In this document: positions 17,965-27,923 of the stretch, piece after piece | Numbering within the stretch: the first letter of the stretch is position 1 | Layout: each line of letters opens with the position of its first letter | NCBI GenBank assembly: GCA_963830715.1 | Contig: CAWHNS010000007.1 | Span: forward strand, 276,395-340,394 | From: CAVVMA01 sp963830715 | Lineage (GTDB): Bacteria > Desulfobacterota > Binatia > Binatales > Binataceae | Direction of reading: 5' to 3' | Length of the DNA stretch: 64,000 nucleotides | Notes under the pieces: model-generated | The model's database searches: none | Told to the model about the DNA's origin: nothing | The model's input: only the letters and a program-made list of their open reading frames with translations | Made by a program: the position numbers and the translations under genes

Positions 17965-20900
17965 CTAATCGTCGAAGACCTCTCGGATAGGGCCGAACCG
18001 GCGCGCGATGATTGCTGTCACCTGGCGCTCATCGGGGGGCGGGAACCTGCGCGCGTGGCGGATCGGTCCATAGTCCGAGCTGCAGCCGGCAAAGTCGTTC
18101 TCGCGCACAGCTTCGATTGCGTCGACGAGATCGGCGTCCGTTCCAAGCTCGCCGAGCTCCTTCATCGCCGCCGCCACCGCCTCGATCGGCATAAAGTAGT
18201 GATTTCTGCCGAATAGTAAATCGGTGGCGAGATCGCCCAGGTACCCGACCGCCTGCTCCCGCGGCGGCATCTTGAGGACCTTGATGCGGCGCGCCGCCTT
18301 GCCGCGCCGCTCCGGCCACGATCGCGCGAAAGCTCTTCAGCGGCTCGCCGGCTGCGGCCAGTGCGAACCCGCACAGAAACAGGCGCAGAAAGTCCTTGGC
18401 CTTTGCCTTGTCGCGCAGGATGCATTGAAGCGTGGCGTCCGCGCCCGGAGATACGAACCCGATTGTTCCGTAGATTTTCACCGGATGTGTGCGGATTGTG
18501 CCGTCCGGCTGATCCACGCGCGCGTTCAGCGTTATCTCCGGCAACAGGCGGCCTCCGCCCTCGAACTCGTCGGCCCGCGCGATCCGCACGTCCTGCCATC
18601 CGGCGAGGTCGCCTGCGCCCGCGGCCCGCGCCTGATCGATCCATTCGCGGATCCGCGCGAGGTCGGCCTTCCTGGCCTCTTCGGCGAACGGGCCGGAGGG
18701 CGCGCGGCCCCGCGCCTGCGCGAGTCGAAAGGCGCGATCGTACTCGTCGATCGCGCGCTCACGGTCGCCGCGCGATTTCCAGAACGCCTCGCGCAGCATG
18801 ATCGTGCGATCGAGAATCGACTGGGATATCGGCTCGTCGTCGTGGTCTTCACACTCGTCGTCCTCGTCTTCGACCATGCCCAATCCGTAGCGTGCGGCGC
18901 CCTGTATCGGGCACTCCAGGAATTTCCGCAGCGCGGATAGAGGAAGCCGGATCTCGCCGGGCGCTCCGGCCTGATTACCGGATAGCTGCAGATCCGGAAT
19001 CCGCAAATCGCGGCGCATCCTGGCCTGCACATCGGGCGCGAGTTGGTCGACCACGGGATCGTCGCGGCCCGGAAGCGGATTGTCTGCGCAATGCCGCCGG
19101 AGGTTGGCTCTCAGAGCGGCCATCCGGGCGCCCCGCCGCGCCGCGCGATCGAAGCTTGCCAACTCCTGGTGGGGATCGGGCTTCGGCTCGGGCGGTTCCA
19201 GATCATCGAAGTAGCGCAAATCGTACCGGCTTACCGGATGCGTAACGGTCAGGCTGTCCACCGTTTCCCGGTCCAGGAATCCGCGCAGAATGAACTGCAG
19301 CTCGCGGATCGCCGCGGATGGTTCGAGCGGATCGCCGGTCTGCGGATCGCGCGACAGGTACGACAGGAAGATGCGATCGCGCGCGGCCAGCAGCGCTTCA
19401 AGGAAAAGGTATCGGTCGCGCTCGGTTGGCGTTACGTCGCCCGCGCTGCGCCGCGCGAGCCTCAGGTCGATCGGGTCGCGCCGCGCGCGCTCGGGAAAAT
19501 CGGCCTCGTTCAGCCCGAGCACAAAGATCACGCGGAACGGAATCGAGCGCATCGCGGCCAGCGAGCCGATCGCGACGCCGCGCTGGTCGAATTGTCCGCG
19601 CCGCGACTCGACATCCGAAATGCGCCCGGTTGCAGACTCGCATGCAGCTTCGCACGAAACCGGCTCGCTCCTGACTCCGGCCGCCGCGATCGACTCGATC
19701 GCGCTCACGCAGTGATCGCGGATTCGCTCGTCGGTCGGATCCGGTGCGCGTACGTAAGCGAGGATCAGATTGCCGAGCGCGCGCCCCCATTCGTCGAGCG
19801 TGGCGCGGCGGGAGCGAATCTCGCGCGCATCGGACAGAAGATTGCGCGCGGCGCGCACGAAAGACGCCACGCTGGGAACCTCGTCCTGCGGGACTTCGTG
19901 CGGCAGGTATTGATGACCACGGGGCGCGTCGAAGAACCGCGACTCGCCGCTCGGCTCTCCGGCCATGAAGGCTCCCAAGGCAAGGCGCTTCAAGGCCTGA
20001 TCCCAATGATAGAGGTCATCGGGGATGTAAGTGCCGGCGAGATCGTCTCGATCGGCGCCGAAGAACACTCCCAGCGCGGCGCACCATTCGGCGGCCTGCT
20101 CGGGGTCGGTATCGGCCGCGGCTCCCGCGATCGCGGGATGAGTCAGCAGATGGAGCATCTCATCGCGCGTGAATCGCCCGGCCGGCAGGCGCAGCAGCAG
20201 CGCAATCGCCTCGGCGACGCGGCTTTCGGTGGCAAAGCGCCGACTCACGACGTTCACCGGAATCTCGTGGAGCTCGGCGAATGCGGCCTCGAGATGCGGC
20301 AGGTATTCATCGTGCGCGCGGTCCGGCACCAGGACCGCTATTTCATGAAAGCGCAGCGGCGCACCGGAAGTTTTCTCCTGCACCAGCGACCAGATCGCAT
20401 TGGCGGCGATCTCCGCCTCGCGCCGGACGCCGGGGCAGGCCAGGAAGCGGATGCTCTTGTCAGCGGCGGTCGCGCCGGCTGATGCCGGTTGTCTCTCCGG
20501 CTCGCGGATCAGGATGCTCTCCTGGAGCCTGTGTAGCAGGGTCGCAGCGGAATCTGTGCCGGTTGCCGGATGCGTGAAGTGCGCATCGAAGTCGCAGTCC
20601 GTAAGCTCATTGAGGAGGCGGATGTACTCGCGGCCGGGACGCGCCCACAGACGCAACGAGGGATTGTCGCCCGCGATGTCGAGGCCGAACGGGTCAGCGC
20701 CGTCCAGCGAATTCTCGTCGAGCCGCTGCCGCCGATGCACCCACGAATCGCGCGCGATGCCGCCGGGAATGTCGACATCCTCCCAAAACTCGAGGCATGG
20801 GTTGAGAGCATAGATGTGCAGGTCCGACAGTTCGCCGAGCCTCGCGAAGATCTGCGCGAATTCGGGACCGGCGTATGCAAGCCCGAACACGTGAAGGACC

Positions 20901-21723
20901 GGCGCAAGTGCGGACCCAGGCAGCGCCGCGCTGGCGGCGTCGAAACCGTCCGGCAGCAGCATCCATCGATGGTCCGCGTCGGCAATCCAGTCCGGACGGA
21001 CGCTTCCGTCCGCTGCGAAGATCGCCATCCACAAATGCCGCTGCCACTGCTCAGCCTCGCCGAACGCATCGTTGTCGATTCGCTTGCCCTTGCGCCATCC
21101 GAGCAGCATCCTGCGGCGCGTAATTGAATACTCGCGGAACAGCCGCGCGATCTGACCCGACAACCGCAACAGCCTAAGTTCGACTTGAGTATCAGATCGG
21201 ATACCCTCACCCGCGCTCGCAGTTGCTCGCGCGGCCTCTCCACGCGCGGGGGCGACTGGTCAGGGAGAGATGTGAAATCGCTTCGCGAAGCGACCGAAGA
21301 CCCTCTCCCTGACCAGTCGCCACCGGCGCGTGGAGGGGCGTCCGAACCGAAGGCGAGGACAGGTGAGGGTGCCCGGCTTCCACGTACGCGCGTATCGGTT
21401 GCATCTCGGCAGTCGCCGCCGCGGATCGAACGGCGCATACACTCGAACAGCACCACCTGGAGCGCTTCCGCTTCGAGGATCATCAGGTCGGGATTCGCTT
21501 TCTGAACGACGCGCGCGAGATGTCGGCGCAGGAACGGAAACTCCAGGTTGGCGGCAACGCCGATCGTCTCGGATAGGCGGAACTTCACGAATTGTTCGAC
21601 GACGCGATTGGGAACGATGATCGGAATGCGATCGAGCGGCCGGGCGCGCTGGCGCTCCGCGATCGCCGCCGCGAGCGGCGCGATCAGATTCTCCATCCGG
21701 TTGGCGTAGTGAAGGCGAATCAT
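17965..21723 (-). CDS. recC: Exodeoxyribonuclease V gamma subunit RecC, interrupted by a palindromic element and frameshifts
   Basis: RecC recognises Chi-like sites and splits the strands in RecBCD. ATG 21723 overlaps the WYL gene stop (ATGA). The N-terminal part (IRLHYANRMENLIAPLAAA ... PIIVPNRVVEQFVKFRLSE) is typical. After FECMRR the frame shifts at 21418-21423 (CCGCGG for CCGCGCGG), reads RAYVEAG, and runs into a 168-bp palindromic element (21203-21370) with no clean continuation. RecC resumes at DTQVELRLLRLSGQIARLFREYS and runs to about 18297. There another GC loss (18286-18297) shifts to the last frame, MPPREQAVGYLGDLATDLL, ending at 17965. Flanking recB and recD are intact, so either the element is a real insertion that inactivates recC or this region is mis-assembled. 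Confidence 0.82.
21203..21370. repeat. 168-bp palindromic (MITE/REP-like) element inside recC
   Basis: The ends are ACCCTCACC (21203-21211) and GGTGAGGGT (21362-21370). Inside them, about 34 bp of near-perfect inverted repeat (CTCTCC ... GGTCAGGGAGAG at 21236-21270 against CTCTCCCTGACC ... at 21303-21337) surround a core whose centre, TCGCTTCGCGAAGCGA, is itself a perfect palindrome. It resembles the CCCTCACC/CTCTCCC family of dispersed intergenic repeats; a weaker relative lies at 27430-27510. Location inside a conserved gene is unusual for such repeats. Confidence 0.7.
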
Positions 21724-22772
21724 GACTTGCGGGCCGCGCGTCCGTGCCCGTTGCGCGCGTACAGCTGGGCGGCGGACCTGAGCAGATCGGCCACTTCGTT
21801 GCGCAACTCCCTCGGCTTCAGCACTTCGATCCATGGGCCGTGACCCAGAATCCAACTCTTCAGCTCGGTCGTGCCGCGCACGGTCATCGTGAGCGTGGTC
21901 TTGCCGTCGGCGCGGCGATGGAACCGCTGCGTCGGATGGATCGCGCGCGAGCGCAAAAGCGGCTCCATCTGATGCAGCAGGAGCAACTCAACGTGCGTCT
22001 CCGGTCCCTCGATAATCCCGAAAACGCCGTCCATGTGTTTTTCGGGATGATATCGCTTCGGATAGACGAACCGCTCGGTCACGCCGTCCGCGCCTGCGAT
22101 CGGCGCAGCTTTGCGTATCCGCTCGACAGCGAGATAGATGATCTGTTTGTAAACGTCGCTGAAGCCGATCAGGTACAGGCCACCCTTGTACGCGATCAAT
22201 GTGTAGGGATCGAAACCGTGCATCCTGCCCTCGCCGGCGAGTCCCGCGTAATCGATCCGCAGCCGCCATTGGTAGATGAGCGCGCGCAGCAGGAGATCCA
22301 GCAGTTCGTCCTGCTCGCGGTAGAGCTTGGGCGCATACGCGACAGCGTAAAATTTGCGGTCCAAGTCCCGGATGGGAGTTCGCTGCGCCTCGGGTACGCC
22401 GGCGTAAACTCGTTCCCAGAGGTCTTCGATGCCTTCCTTGATTACCGTGCCTTCGAGGAACTTGAGCACGGTCAACATGAAGTAGAGCGAGGCGGTTTGG
22501 TAGGCGGTTGAAGGAGGCGCCTGGTCGAGCCGGGCGAGCCGCAAGTAACGCCGCGTGCCGCGGCTCACGACTTCCACCATCGGCCGCCCGAGATCGTCCA
22601 CAAGATGCCTGCGGCATGCCGCGACGTAGCGCATCAGCGTGCGCTCGGAGATTGAGAAGCGGCGCTGGATCGACTCGAAGCTCATTCCCCACGGATTGGA
22701 GGCGAGCTGCAACACGATTCGCGCCAGCCTGGTCGCGGCGCCATAGGTCGGCTTTCTACGCTCCCGCCGCAT
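21720..22772 (-). CDS. WYL-domain transcriptional regulator
   Basis: 350 residues. ATG 22772 overlaps the upstream ATPase stop (TGATG). An N-terminal winged helix (about 10-65, SFESIQRRFSISERTLMRYVAAC) is followed by the WYL core, an Sm-like fold with RLRIDYAGLAGEGRMHGFDPYTLIAYKGGLYLIGF, and a C-terminal WCX extension ending near the stop. WYL proteins bind nucleic-acid or nucleotide ligands and often control defence islands and DNA-damage genes. Here it is the second gene of an operon with recCBD (ATGA overlap into recC), so it probably regulates that operon. Which ligand it senses is unknown. Confidence 0.88.
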   Translation of the reverse strand: MRRERRKPTYGAATRLARIVLQLASNPWGMSFESIQRRFSISERTLMRYVAACRRHLVDDLGRPMVEVVSRGTRRYLRLARLDQAPPSTAYQTASLYFMLTVLKFLEGTVIKEGIEDLWERVYAGVPEAQRTPIRDLDRKFYAVAYAPKLYREQDELLDLLLRALIYQWRLRIDYAGLAGEGRMHGFDPYTLIAYKGGLYLIGFSDVYKQIIYLAVERIRKAAPIAGADGVTERFVYPKRYHPEKHMDGVFGIIEGPETHVELLLLHQMEPLLRSRAIHPTQRFHRRADGKTTLTMTVRGTTELKSWILGHGPWIEVLKPRELRNEVADLLRSAAQLYARNGHGRAARKS

Positions 22773-24661
22773 CAGCGTCTGAATCCGATCGGGCGGTCTT
22801 CGTCGCGGTTCCATCGCCCGTGCAGTTCCATCTCAATCGCCTGTTCGAAATCCGCCATCGCAACCGGCCCCCTCGGATCGCGCGCCAGCGTGATCCGCGC
22901 CGCGTTCAGGACCGCATTCTTGATCTCTCCGCCGGTCAGATCGACCCGCGCCAGCCGGTCGAGATTCACGTCCGGCGCAAGCGGCATCGCAGGCGGCAGG
23001 TGCTTGCGCCAGATTTGCCGTCTCATTTCCGGCCCGGGCCGGTCGAATTCGAGCTTTACCGCGATTCGCCGCTCGAGCGCGCGATCCAGAGCCAGTTTGC
23101 GATTTGTCGCCATGATGCAGACCCCGCCGAATCGTTCCAACTGCTCCAGCAGCACGTTGACCTGTCTCACCTCCCACGATCGGTAGGCCGCGTCGCGATC
23201 GTAGAGCATCGCGTCGGTCTCGTCCCAGAACAGAACCGCGTCGGCGTCGGCGGCGTCCTTGAAGACGCGCCCGATGTTCTTTTCGGTCTCGCCCACCCAG
23301 CAGTTTTCGATCTCCGCGTAGTTGGCGGTCAGAATCGGCTTGCCGAGTTCGTGCGCCATCGCTTCGGCGCATGCGGTTTTGCCGACTCCCGGCGGTCCCG
23401 CAAAGAGCGCCGTCACGCCGTGGCCATATGAGAGCACGTCCTTGAATCCCCAGGTGTCCATCAACAGGTGCGATTCCCTGACCTGCGCGATTATCATCCG
23501 CAAGCCGTCCGCGACCTTGCTGGACAGCACCAACTGATCGAGCCTCACAGCCGGCGTGCGCACCCGATGGCGCGTGCGCAGGTGCCGCGACCGCTTGTCG
23601 ATCCCGACGCTCTTGCGGAACTCCCCGGTCAACTCGAATTCGCAGGTCCGGAGCGTGCTCTCGTCGTCGAAGGCCTGCGAGTCGCCGTAGCCGCCGCAGA
23701 TGCGGACATAACCCTCCCTTCTCAGGATGCGATCGCGCCTGAGCGACGCGAGATTCTCCCTCACCTGCGGAGGCTCCGAGCTGGCCGCGCGCGCCAATCC
23801 TTCGCCCAGGAAGAGTTCATCGTCACAATCGCAGAAGCCGAGGTCTTTTCCAATCAGCGCCACGATCATCTCGGTCTCCTGCCGGTTGAGCTTCCACCTG
23901 GTCTGGCTGAGCGGCCACTGCGGATGGCGCTCGAAGGTTGCCCACAGCGCGCGCGCAAGGCGATCGATCCTGCGGTTGATCGCTTCGACGCTCGATCGCG
24001 AATGGAAGAAGCGGCCGAAACTGTTCTCAAGGCTTGCCGCTCGTTCGCGCAGCTTCGAGAAAAGCGGGAAGCATCGCTCGAGCAGTTGGTCCTGGCTCTG
24101 TACGTCGAATCCCTCGTATTCCCTCCCGTCACATCCGAGAAACGGAGCGATCACCTCCGGCGAGACCGCCGCGGGCCGGTGCAGCAGGTCGTCCTCATCG
24201 TCGAGGCTGATCAGCCCCGTCGAGGCCAGACGGCCCTCCTCAGTGAATGCGCGCGCGATCTGGAGGCGTTCCGCGCCGTGCTTGCGCATCGCGATTTGGA
24301 CATCCTCCATGTCGGCGGCCGCTGAAACGATTCCGAGCGTCGAGGCGACCAGGAAGAGCAGGAGCTCGCGCTCCAGCGGGTCGAGGCCGTGGCGCTCGAA
24401 CAGCCGGATGACCGGCAGGGACGGGTCGCAGGCCCTGAGGCGCTGGTGGAACAACTGCGTCGCCCGGGTTTCGAGCGCCTCCGTGCTTCTGAGTTCCTCG
24501 AGGCTTTCCGGGTCGCGGAGCGCGGCGCGCAGCGCGACCAGGATGCGCATCGCCTCGATGATCTCCGCCTCGCCATTGAAGCCGGAGCCCGATGCTGCAT
24601 CATTGACGAAGCAGCCGGCTTCCTCGATCGCGTGATGACGCAGGATCTTTCCTTTTTCCAT
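22772..24661 (-). CDS. AAA-family ATPase heading the recCBD operon
   Basis: About 629 residues. The first 400 contain helical and winged-helix-like segments (LERELLLFLVASTLGIV) without a recognised catalytic domain. The C-terminal AAA module has Walker A AGPPGVGKTACAEA (about 420), Walker B AVLFWDETDAML, sensor 1 CIMATNRK and an arginine finger in ALERR. This architecture resembles stand-alone AAA ATPases near contractile-injection and phage-derived loci, but no such genes are here. The start ATG 24661 is preferred over upstream GTG/TTG codons. It is the first gene of the operon and is divergent from the nitroreductase gene at 24907. Its function with RecBCD (remodelling or loading) is unknown. 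Confidence 0.82.
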   Translation of the reverse strand: MEKGKILRHHAIEEAGCFVNDAASGSGFNGEAEIIEAMRILVALRAALRDPESLEELRSTEALETRATQLFHQRLRACDPSLPVIRLFERHGLDPLERELLLFLVASTLGIVSAAADMEDVQIAMRKHGAERLQIARAFTEEGRLASTGLISLDDEDDLLHRPAAVSPEVIAPFLGCDGREYEGFDVQSQDQLLERCFPLFSKLRERAASLENSFGRFFHSRSSVEAINRRIDRLARALWATFERHPQWPLSQTRWKLNRQETEMIVALIGKDLGFCDCDDELFLGEGLARAASSEPPQVRENLASLRRDRILRREGYVRICGGYGDSQAFDDESTLRTCEFELTGEFRKSVGIDKRSRHLRTRHRVRTPAVRLDQLVLSSKVADGLRMIIAQVRESHLLMDTWGFKDVLSYGHGVTALFAGPPGVGKTACAEAMAHELGKPILTANYAEIENCWVGETEKNIGRVFKDAADADAVLFWDETDAMLYDRDAAYRSWEVRQVNVLLEQLERFGGVCIMATNRKLALDRALERRIAVKLEFDRPGPEMRRQIWRKHLPPAMPLAPDVNLDRLARVDLTGGEIKNAVLNAARITLARDPRGPVAMADFEQAIEMELHGRWNRDEDRPIGFRR

Positions 24662-24906
24662 GTTCGCCACCCCCAAGAGAAGTCTTCGCGCCCGCGCAAG
24701 GCGGGCGATGATGTTCTGTGTTCTCGAGCGGACTGCTTACAAACATAGAACGTCGTCCCGACAACGGTTGTCGTGAAACCCGGGGCGCCGCCGGAAGCCC
24801 GCGTGGGCGGGGCAGTGGAGAACCGTTCTCTTGACAACATTTGCCGAAAGCGCTCTTTGGGAAGGGAATCCGTGGACCGCTCTGGCAGCGGCAGAGGGAC
24901 AATCGA
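24662..24906. other. Divergent promoter region between the AAA/WYL/RecBCD operon and the redox cluster
   Basis: 245 bp without a supported gene. It must hold the promoters for both divergent operons. I see no strong consensus -35/-10 pair and no clear operator repeat. Confidence 0.4.
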
Positions 24907-25695
24907 ATGGAATACAAGGAAGTTGTAGGCCGGCGGCGAACGATCCGGTATTTCCAATCCTGGCGGCCGGTCGAACGCGAGAAGATCCAGATCATGCTCG
25001 AAGCGGCGCGGCTGGCGTCGTGCGCCGTCAACGCCAGCTTCTTCCGCGCGATCGTGGTGTTCCGCGACGACCTCGACCGCGCCACGCTCGACGCGCTCAA
25101 GACGCCGGTCTCGGCGCTCAATATCGAGCTGGCGCCGGTCCACATCTATTGCTTCGCCGATATGGGCGCCTACGCGGGCGCGCAGGCGCGGCTCAAGCAA
25201 CTGGTCGATGTCGGCGCGCTGAACGTGACCCACGGATGGAGCCACAAGTTCGTGGACGAGTTCGTATGGCCGAATATCCTGAAGCCGCTCGCGCAGAACG
25301 CCAATCAGCCCACGGTTGCGGCTTCGGCTGCCGCCGACGCGGGAATCGCGATTTGCCAGGCGATGCTCGCCGGAGTCGAGGAGGGCCTCGGCACCTGCCT
25401 TTCGGCGTTCGTCTACGAGCCGATCAGGAAGATCCTGAATCCGCCAAAGGAGTGGATGCCGCTCTACGTGCTGCTGGTCGGTTATCCGGCCGAGTCGTGG
25501 GAGGCAGGCGGGCAGCGCCCACGGCCGCCGCTCGAAGAGCTCTACTTCGAAGGCAAGTACGGCAATCCGTTCAAGCCCGATCCGAAAGTGACCGAGCAAC
25601 TGAGGGTGCAGAAGATGATCCAGGCGCCCGCTCCGCAGCCCTGGCGCAAAGAGGAAATCAAGGCGCTGGCGCGGATGTTCGGCCTGCCCGAGTAG
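24907..25695 (+). CDS. Nitroreductase-family flavoprotein
   Basis: 262 residues with a ribosome site (AGAGGGA) ahead of ATG 24907. The FMN phosphate-binding start VVGRRRTIRYFQSWRPVEREKIQIMLEAA is typical of nitroreductase/BluB-like enzymes, and the later AMLAGVEEGLGTCLSAFVYEPIRKIL matches the helix that covers the flavin. A C-terminal tail of about 60 residues (PRPPLEELYFEGKYGNPF) is often seen in the subgroup involved in catabolic redox steps. It begins a plus-strand operon with FixC, FixX, a second nitroreductase-like protein and a CoA transferase, so it probably acts on a CoA thioester or quinoid intermediate rather than on nitro compounds; this is inference. Confidence 0.85.
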   Translation: MEYKEVVGRRRTIRYFQSWRPVEREKIQIMLEAARLASCAVNASFFRAIVVFRDDLDRATLDALKTPVSALNIELAPVHIYCFADMGAYAGAQARLKQLVDVGALNVTHGWSHKFVDEFVWPNILKPLAQNANQPTVAASAAADAGIAICQAMLAGVEEGLGTCLSAFVYEPIRKILNPPKEWMPLYVLLVGYPAESWEAGGQRPRPPLEELYFEGKYGNPFKPDPKVTEQLRVQKMIQAPAPQPWRKEEIKALARMFGLPE

Positions 25696-25709
25696 AACGC
25701 GAGCCAGCA

Positions 25710-26069
25710 ATGACCGCGCCGGACAGAGCGCTCGACAGCTACGAGTCGGTGAAGACCTGGTTCGCGGGACTCTCGGAACAGTCCGGGATCGATCCGCGCG
25801 CCGATTCTTCGCGGCTCGATCTGCTAGGCGAATTCTGCTCGTTCGTCGAGCTCGATCCCGATGGAGTGATTCGGGCCTGCCTGCTTGAAAAGGAGGGCAG
25901 CGAGACCAAAATCAGCATCAAGGGGCGCCGCCGGATGGTCGATCGGGTCGCGGAATTCCAGGCGCAGAAACCCGACCTGAACCCGCGCGATCGCGCCCGG
26001 CGCGGCAATACCATCCGTAGCTTTCTGATTCACAATGGCATCCTGCTCCAGTCCGGTATCCAGTTGTGA
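25710..26069 (+). CDS. Conserved small hypothetical protein of the redox cluster
   Basis: 119 residues starting 15 bp after the nitroreductase stop and ending 15 bp before FixC, so co-transcribed. It is all-helical by appearance, with no cysteines for clusters and no signal peptide. Motifs: SYESVKTWFAGLSEQSGIDP, LLGEFCSFVELDPDGVIRACL, GRRRMVDRVAEF and a C-terminal NTIRSFLIHNGI. The pattern resembles N-terminal SAM-like DNA-binding helices of tyrosine recombinases, but no catalytic domain follows. I do not recognise a family and assign no function. Confidence 0.6.
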   Translation: MTAPDRALDSYESVKTWFAGLSEQSGIDPRADSSRLDLLGEFCSFVELDPDGVIRACLLEKEGSETKISIKGRRRMVDRVAEFQAQKPDLNPRDRARRGNTIRSFLIHNGILLQSGIQL

Positions 26070-26084
26070 GGGCCGTTTCGTCTG

Positions 26085-27410
26085 ATGGCTGAGCGGTTTG
26101 ACGTCGCGATCGTGGGGGCCGGGCCGGGCGCCTCGATGGCCGCGTATCTGCTCGCCAAGGCCGGCCTCGAGGTCGTGGTGTTCGAGCGCGGCGACTTTCC
26201 GGGCGCGAAGGCGATGTTCGGCGGCGTGCTCTACACCACCGTGCTCAGCAGGTTCTTTCCGGATTTCCTCGAGCATCAATGCGTCGAAAGACACGTCGTC
26301 GAGAAGCGCTTCTCGATGCTTTCCGAGCACGACGAGATCGCGATCTCGCTGAAGTTCCTCGGCTTCGAGCCGCCTTACTACAATCATTCGTTCACCGCGC
26401 TCCGAGCGCATTTCGATCGCTATCTGGCCGCCCAGGCCGAGCAGGCCGGCGCGATGATCGTCACGCAGACCGTCGTCGATCAGGTGATCATGAACGAAGG
26501 ACGCGTGACCGGCGTGCGCGCGCGGCGCGAGGGCGGCGACGTCGAGGCCAAGGTCGTGATCGCCGCCGACGGCGCCAACTCGCTAGTCGCGCAATCGGCC
26601 GGATTGCGGGGCGAACTGCCGCTCTCGGTGATTCTGGGAATCAAGGAAATCGTTTCGATTCCGCGGCCGATTATCGAGGACCGATTCTCACTGGAGGGCG
26701 ACGAAGGCGCCGCGTACGAGTACCTGGGCGGTGAAGCGGTCAAGGGCGCGATGGGCGCCGGGTTCATCTATACCAATCGCGACACGATATCGGTCGGACT
26801 GGGAATCCCGCTCGCCGCGCTGCAAACCATGGGCGTCCAACCCGACGAACTCCTCAACCAGTTCAAGATGCATCCGGTGATCCGCCGCCTGCTGCGCGGC
26901 ACGACGCCCGAGGAATATTCCGCCCATCTGATTCCCGAGATGGCGCCGCAGCATCTGCCGCGTTTCGTCGGCGACGGAATTCTCGTAATCGGCGGCGCCG
27001 CCGGATTGGTCAACGCCAATCCGATGTTTCACGAAGGCACCAACATGGCGATGGCTTCCGGGGTGCTTGCCGCGCAAACGATTATCGAGGCGCACAAGGC
27101 CGGCGATTATTCGGCCAAGGCGCTCGAACCCTACGTGACGCGGCTGCGCCAGAGCTTCGTCTGGCAGGACTACGAGCGCTACGAGCGCCTGACCCGGATG
27201 GCGGAGACCCATCCGCAGTTGTTCAACAAATATCCCTACGAATTCACCGCGATGGCGCGAAAGCTGTTTTCGGTGACGCCGACCGCCGACGGCATGCAGG
27301 TGCCCAAGCGCAGGCTCGAACTGGCGGTCGCCGACCATCTGCTGGCCGAGCTCGGGCTGATGACCTTCGCGACCGATATGATAGACATCGCCAAGGCCGC
27401 GATAATGTGA
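26085..27410 (+). CDS. fixC: FixC-type electron transfer flavoprotein:quinone oxidoreductase subunit
   Basis: 441 residues. The FAD-binding Rossmann start FDVAIVGAGPGASMAAYLLAKAGLEVVVFERGDFPG and the second FAD motif VIAADGANSLVA are typical of the FixC/ETF-QO/geranylgeranyl-reductase family. The middle section GDGILVIGGAAGLVNANPMFHEGTN gives the conserved FAD ribityl site with the FixC-specific ending. FixC passes electrons from an ETF or dehydrogenase to quinone through its ferredoxin partner FixX, which lies downstream (166 bp, with an intervening repeat). No fixA or fixB (ETF subunits) is adjacent, so another donor, perhaps the nitroreductase-like proteins, may be used; this is inference. 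Confidence 0.9.
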   Translation: MAERFDVAIVGAGPGASMAAYLLAKAGLEVVVFERGDFPGAKAMFGGVLYTTVLSRFFPDFLEHQCVERHVVEKRFSMLSEHDEIAISLKFLGFEPPYYNHSFTALRAHFDRYLAAQAEQAGAMIVTQTVVDQVIMNEGRVTGVRARREGGDVEAKVVIAADGANSLVAQSAGLRGELPLSVILGIKEIVSIPRPIIEDRFSLEGDEGAAYEYLGGEAVKGAMGAGFIYTNRDTISVGLGIPLAALQTMGVQPDELLNQFKMHPVIRRLLRGTTPEEYSAHLIPEMAPQHLPRFVGDGILVIGGAAGLVNANPMFHEGTNMAMASGVLAAQTIIEAHKAGDYSAKALEPYVTRLRQSFVWQDYERYERLTRMAETHPQLFNKYPYEFTAMARKLFSVTPTADGMQVPKRRLELAVADHLLAELGLMTFATDMIDIAKAAIM

Positions 27411-27429
27411 CGGCAGGAAACCTGACCCT

Positions 27430-27515
27430 CTAGCCCCCCTTCCCTTTCCGGGAAGGGGGGAATGATCTTTCCCCTCTCCAGAAGGGAGAGAGGCCAGGGG
27501 TGAGGTAGGCTCGAA
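27430..27515. repeat. Intergenic palindromic repeats between fixC and fixX
   Basis: CCCCCCTTCCC-TTTCC-GGGAAGGGGGG at about 27434-27460 and CCCCTCTCC-AGA-AGGGAGAGAGG at about 27471-27494, followed by AGGGGTGAGG, form two adjacent hairpins. They are similar in style to the element in recC and to the one at 29626. They could act as REP-like repeats or attenuate transcription within the operon. Confidence 0.6.
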
Positions 27516-27575
27516 GTTTCTGGCCGCCCCGATGTAGACTGGCGGCCGTAGGGCAGAGGAGACGACGAACTTTCG

Positions 27576-27897
27576 ATGGCGATCGATCCGGCCGACTACC
27601 TGGGCCCGCCTGAAGCTGCTGACCCGCGACGACAAGCTCGCGACGCTCTCCATCCGCGTCAACGAGGCCGACCCTCATCTCAGGATCATCGACCAGCAGG
27701 TGTGCCTGCGATGCACCGCGAAACCGTGTACTGTCACCTGCCCGGTCGAGAACTACCGGGTCGAGGACGACGGCCGCACCACCATCTACTGGAGCAACTG
27801 TATCGAGTGCGGCACCTGCCGCGTGATCTGCCCGTTTCACAACATCGCCTGGAAGTTTCCGGCCGGCGGCTTTGGCGTGAGCTATCGCTACGGTTGA
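27576..27897 (+). CDS. fixX: FixX-type ferredoxin-like protein, frameshifted in this sequence
   Basis: About 107 residues once repaired. From ATG 27576 the frame reads MAIDPADYLG. At GGGCCC (27602-27607) one GC is missing; with GGGCGCCC the protein continues RLKLLTRDDKLATLSI and into QVCLRCTAKPCTVTCP and SNCIECGTCRVICPFHNI. Two cysteine clusters of ferredoxin type and the ending WKFPAGGFGVSYRYG are the FixX signature. It carries electrons to FixC and quinone. A ribosome site (AGAGGAGA) precedes the start. The next gene follows by 26 bp. Confidence 0.88.
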
Positions 27898-27923
27898 GGA
27901 GCGCATAGCGGAGGACCGATTCG

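Noticed and set aside
19043..20482. Long plus-strand open frame (479 codons) opposite recC
   Set aside because: It is a mirror of the GC-rich recC gene; the product is low-complexity Arg/Gly/Ala with no motifs, while recC on the other strand has clear family motifs.
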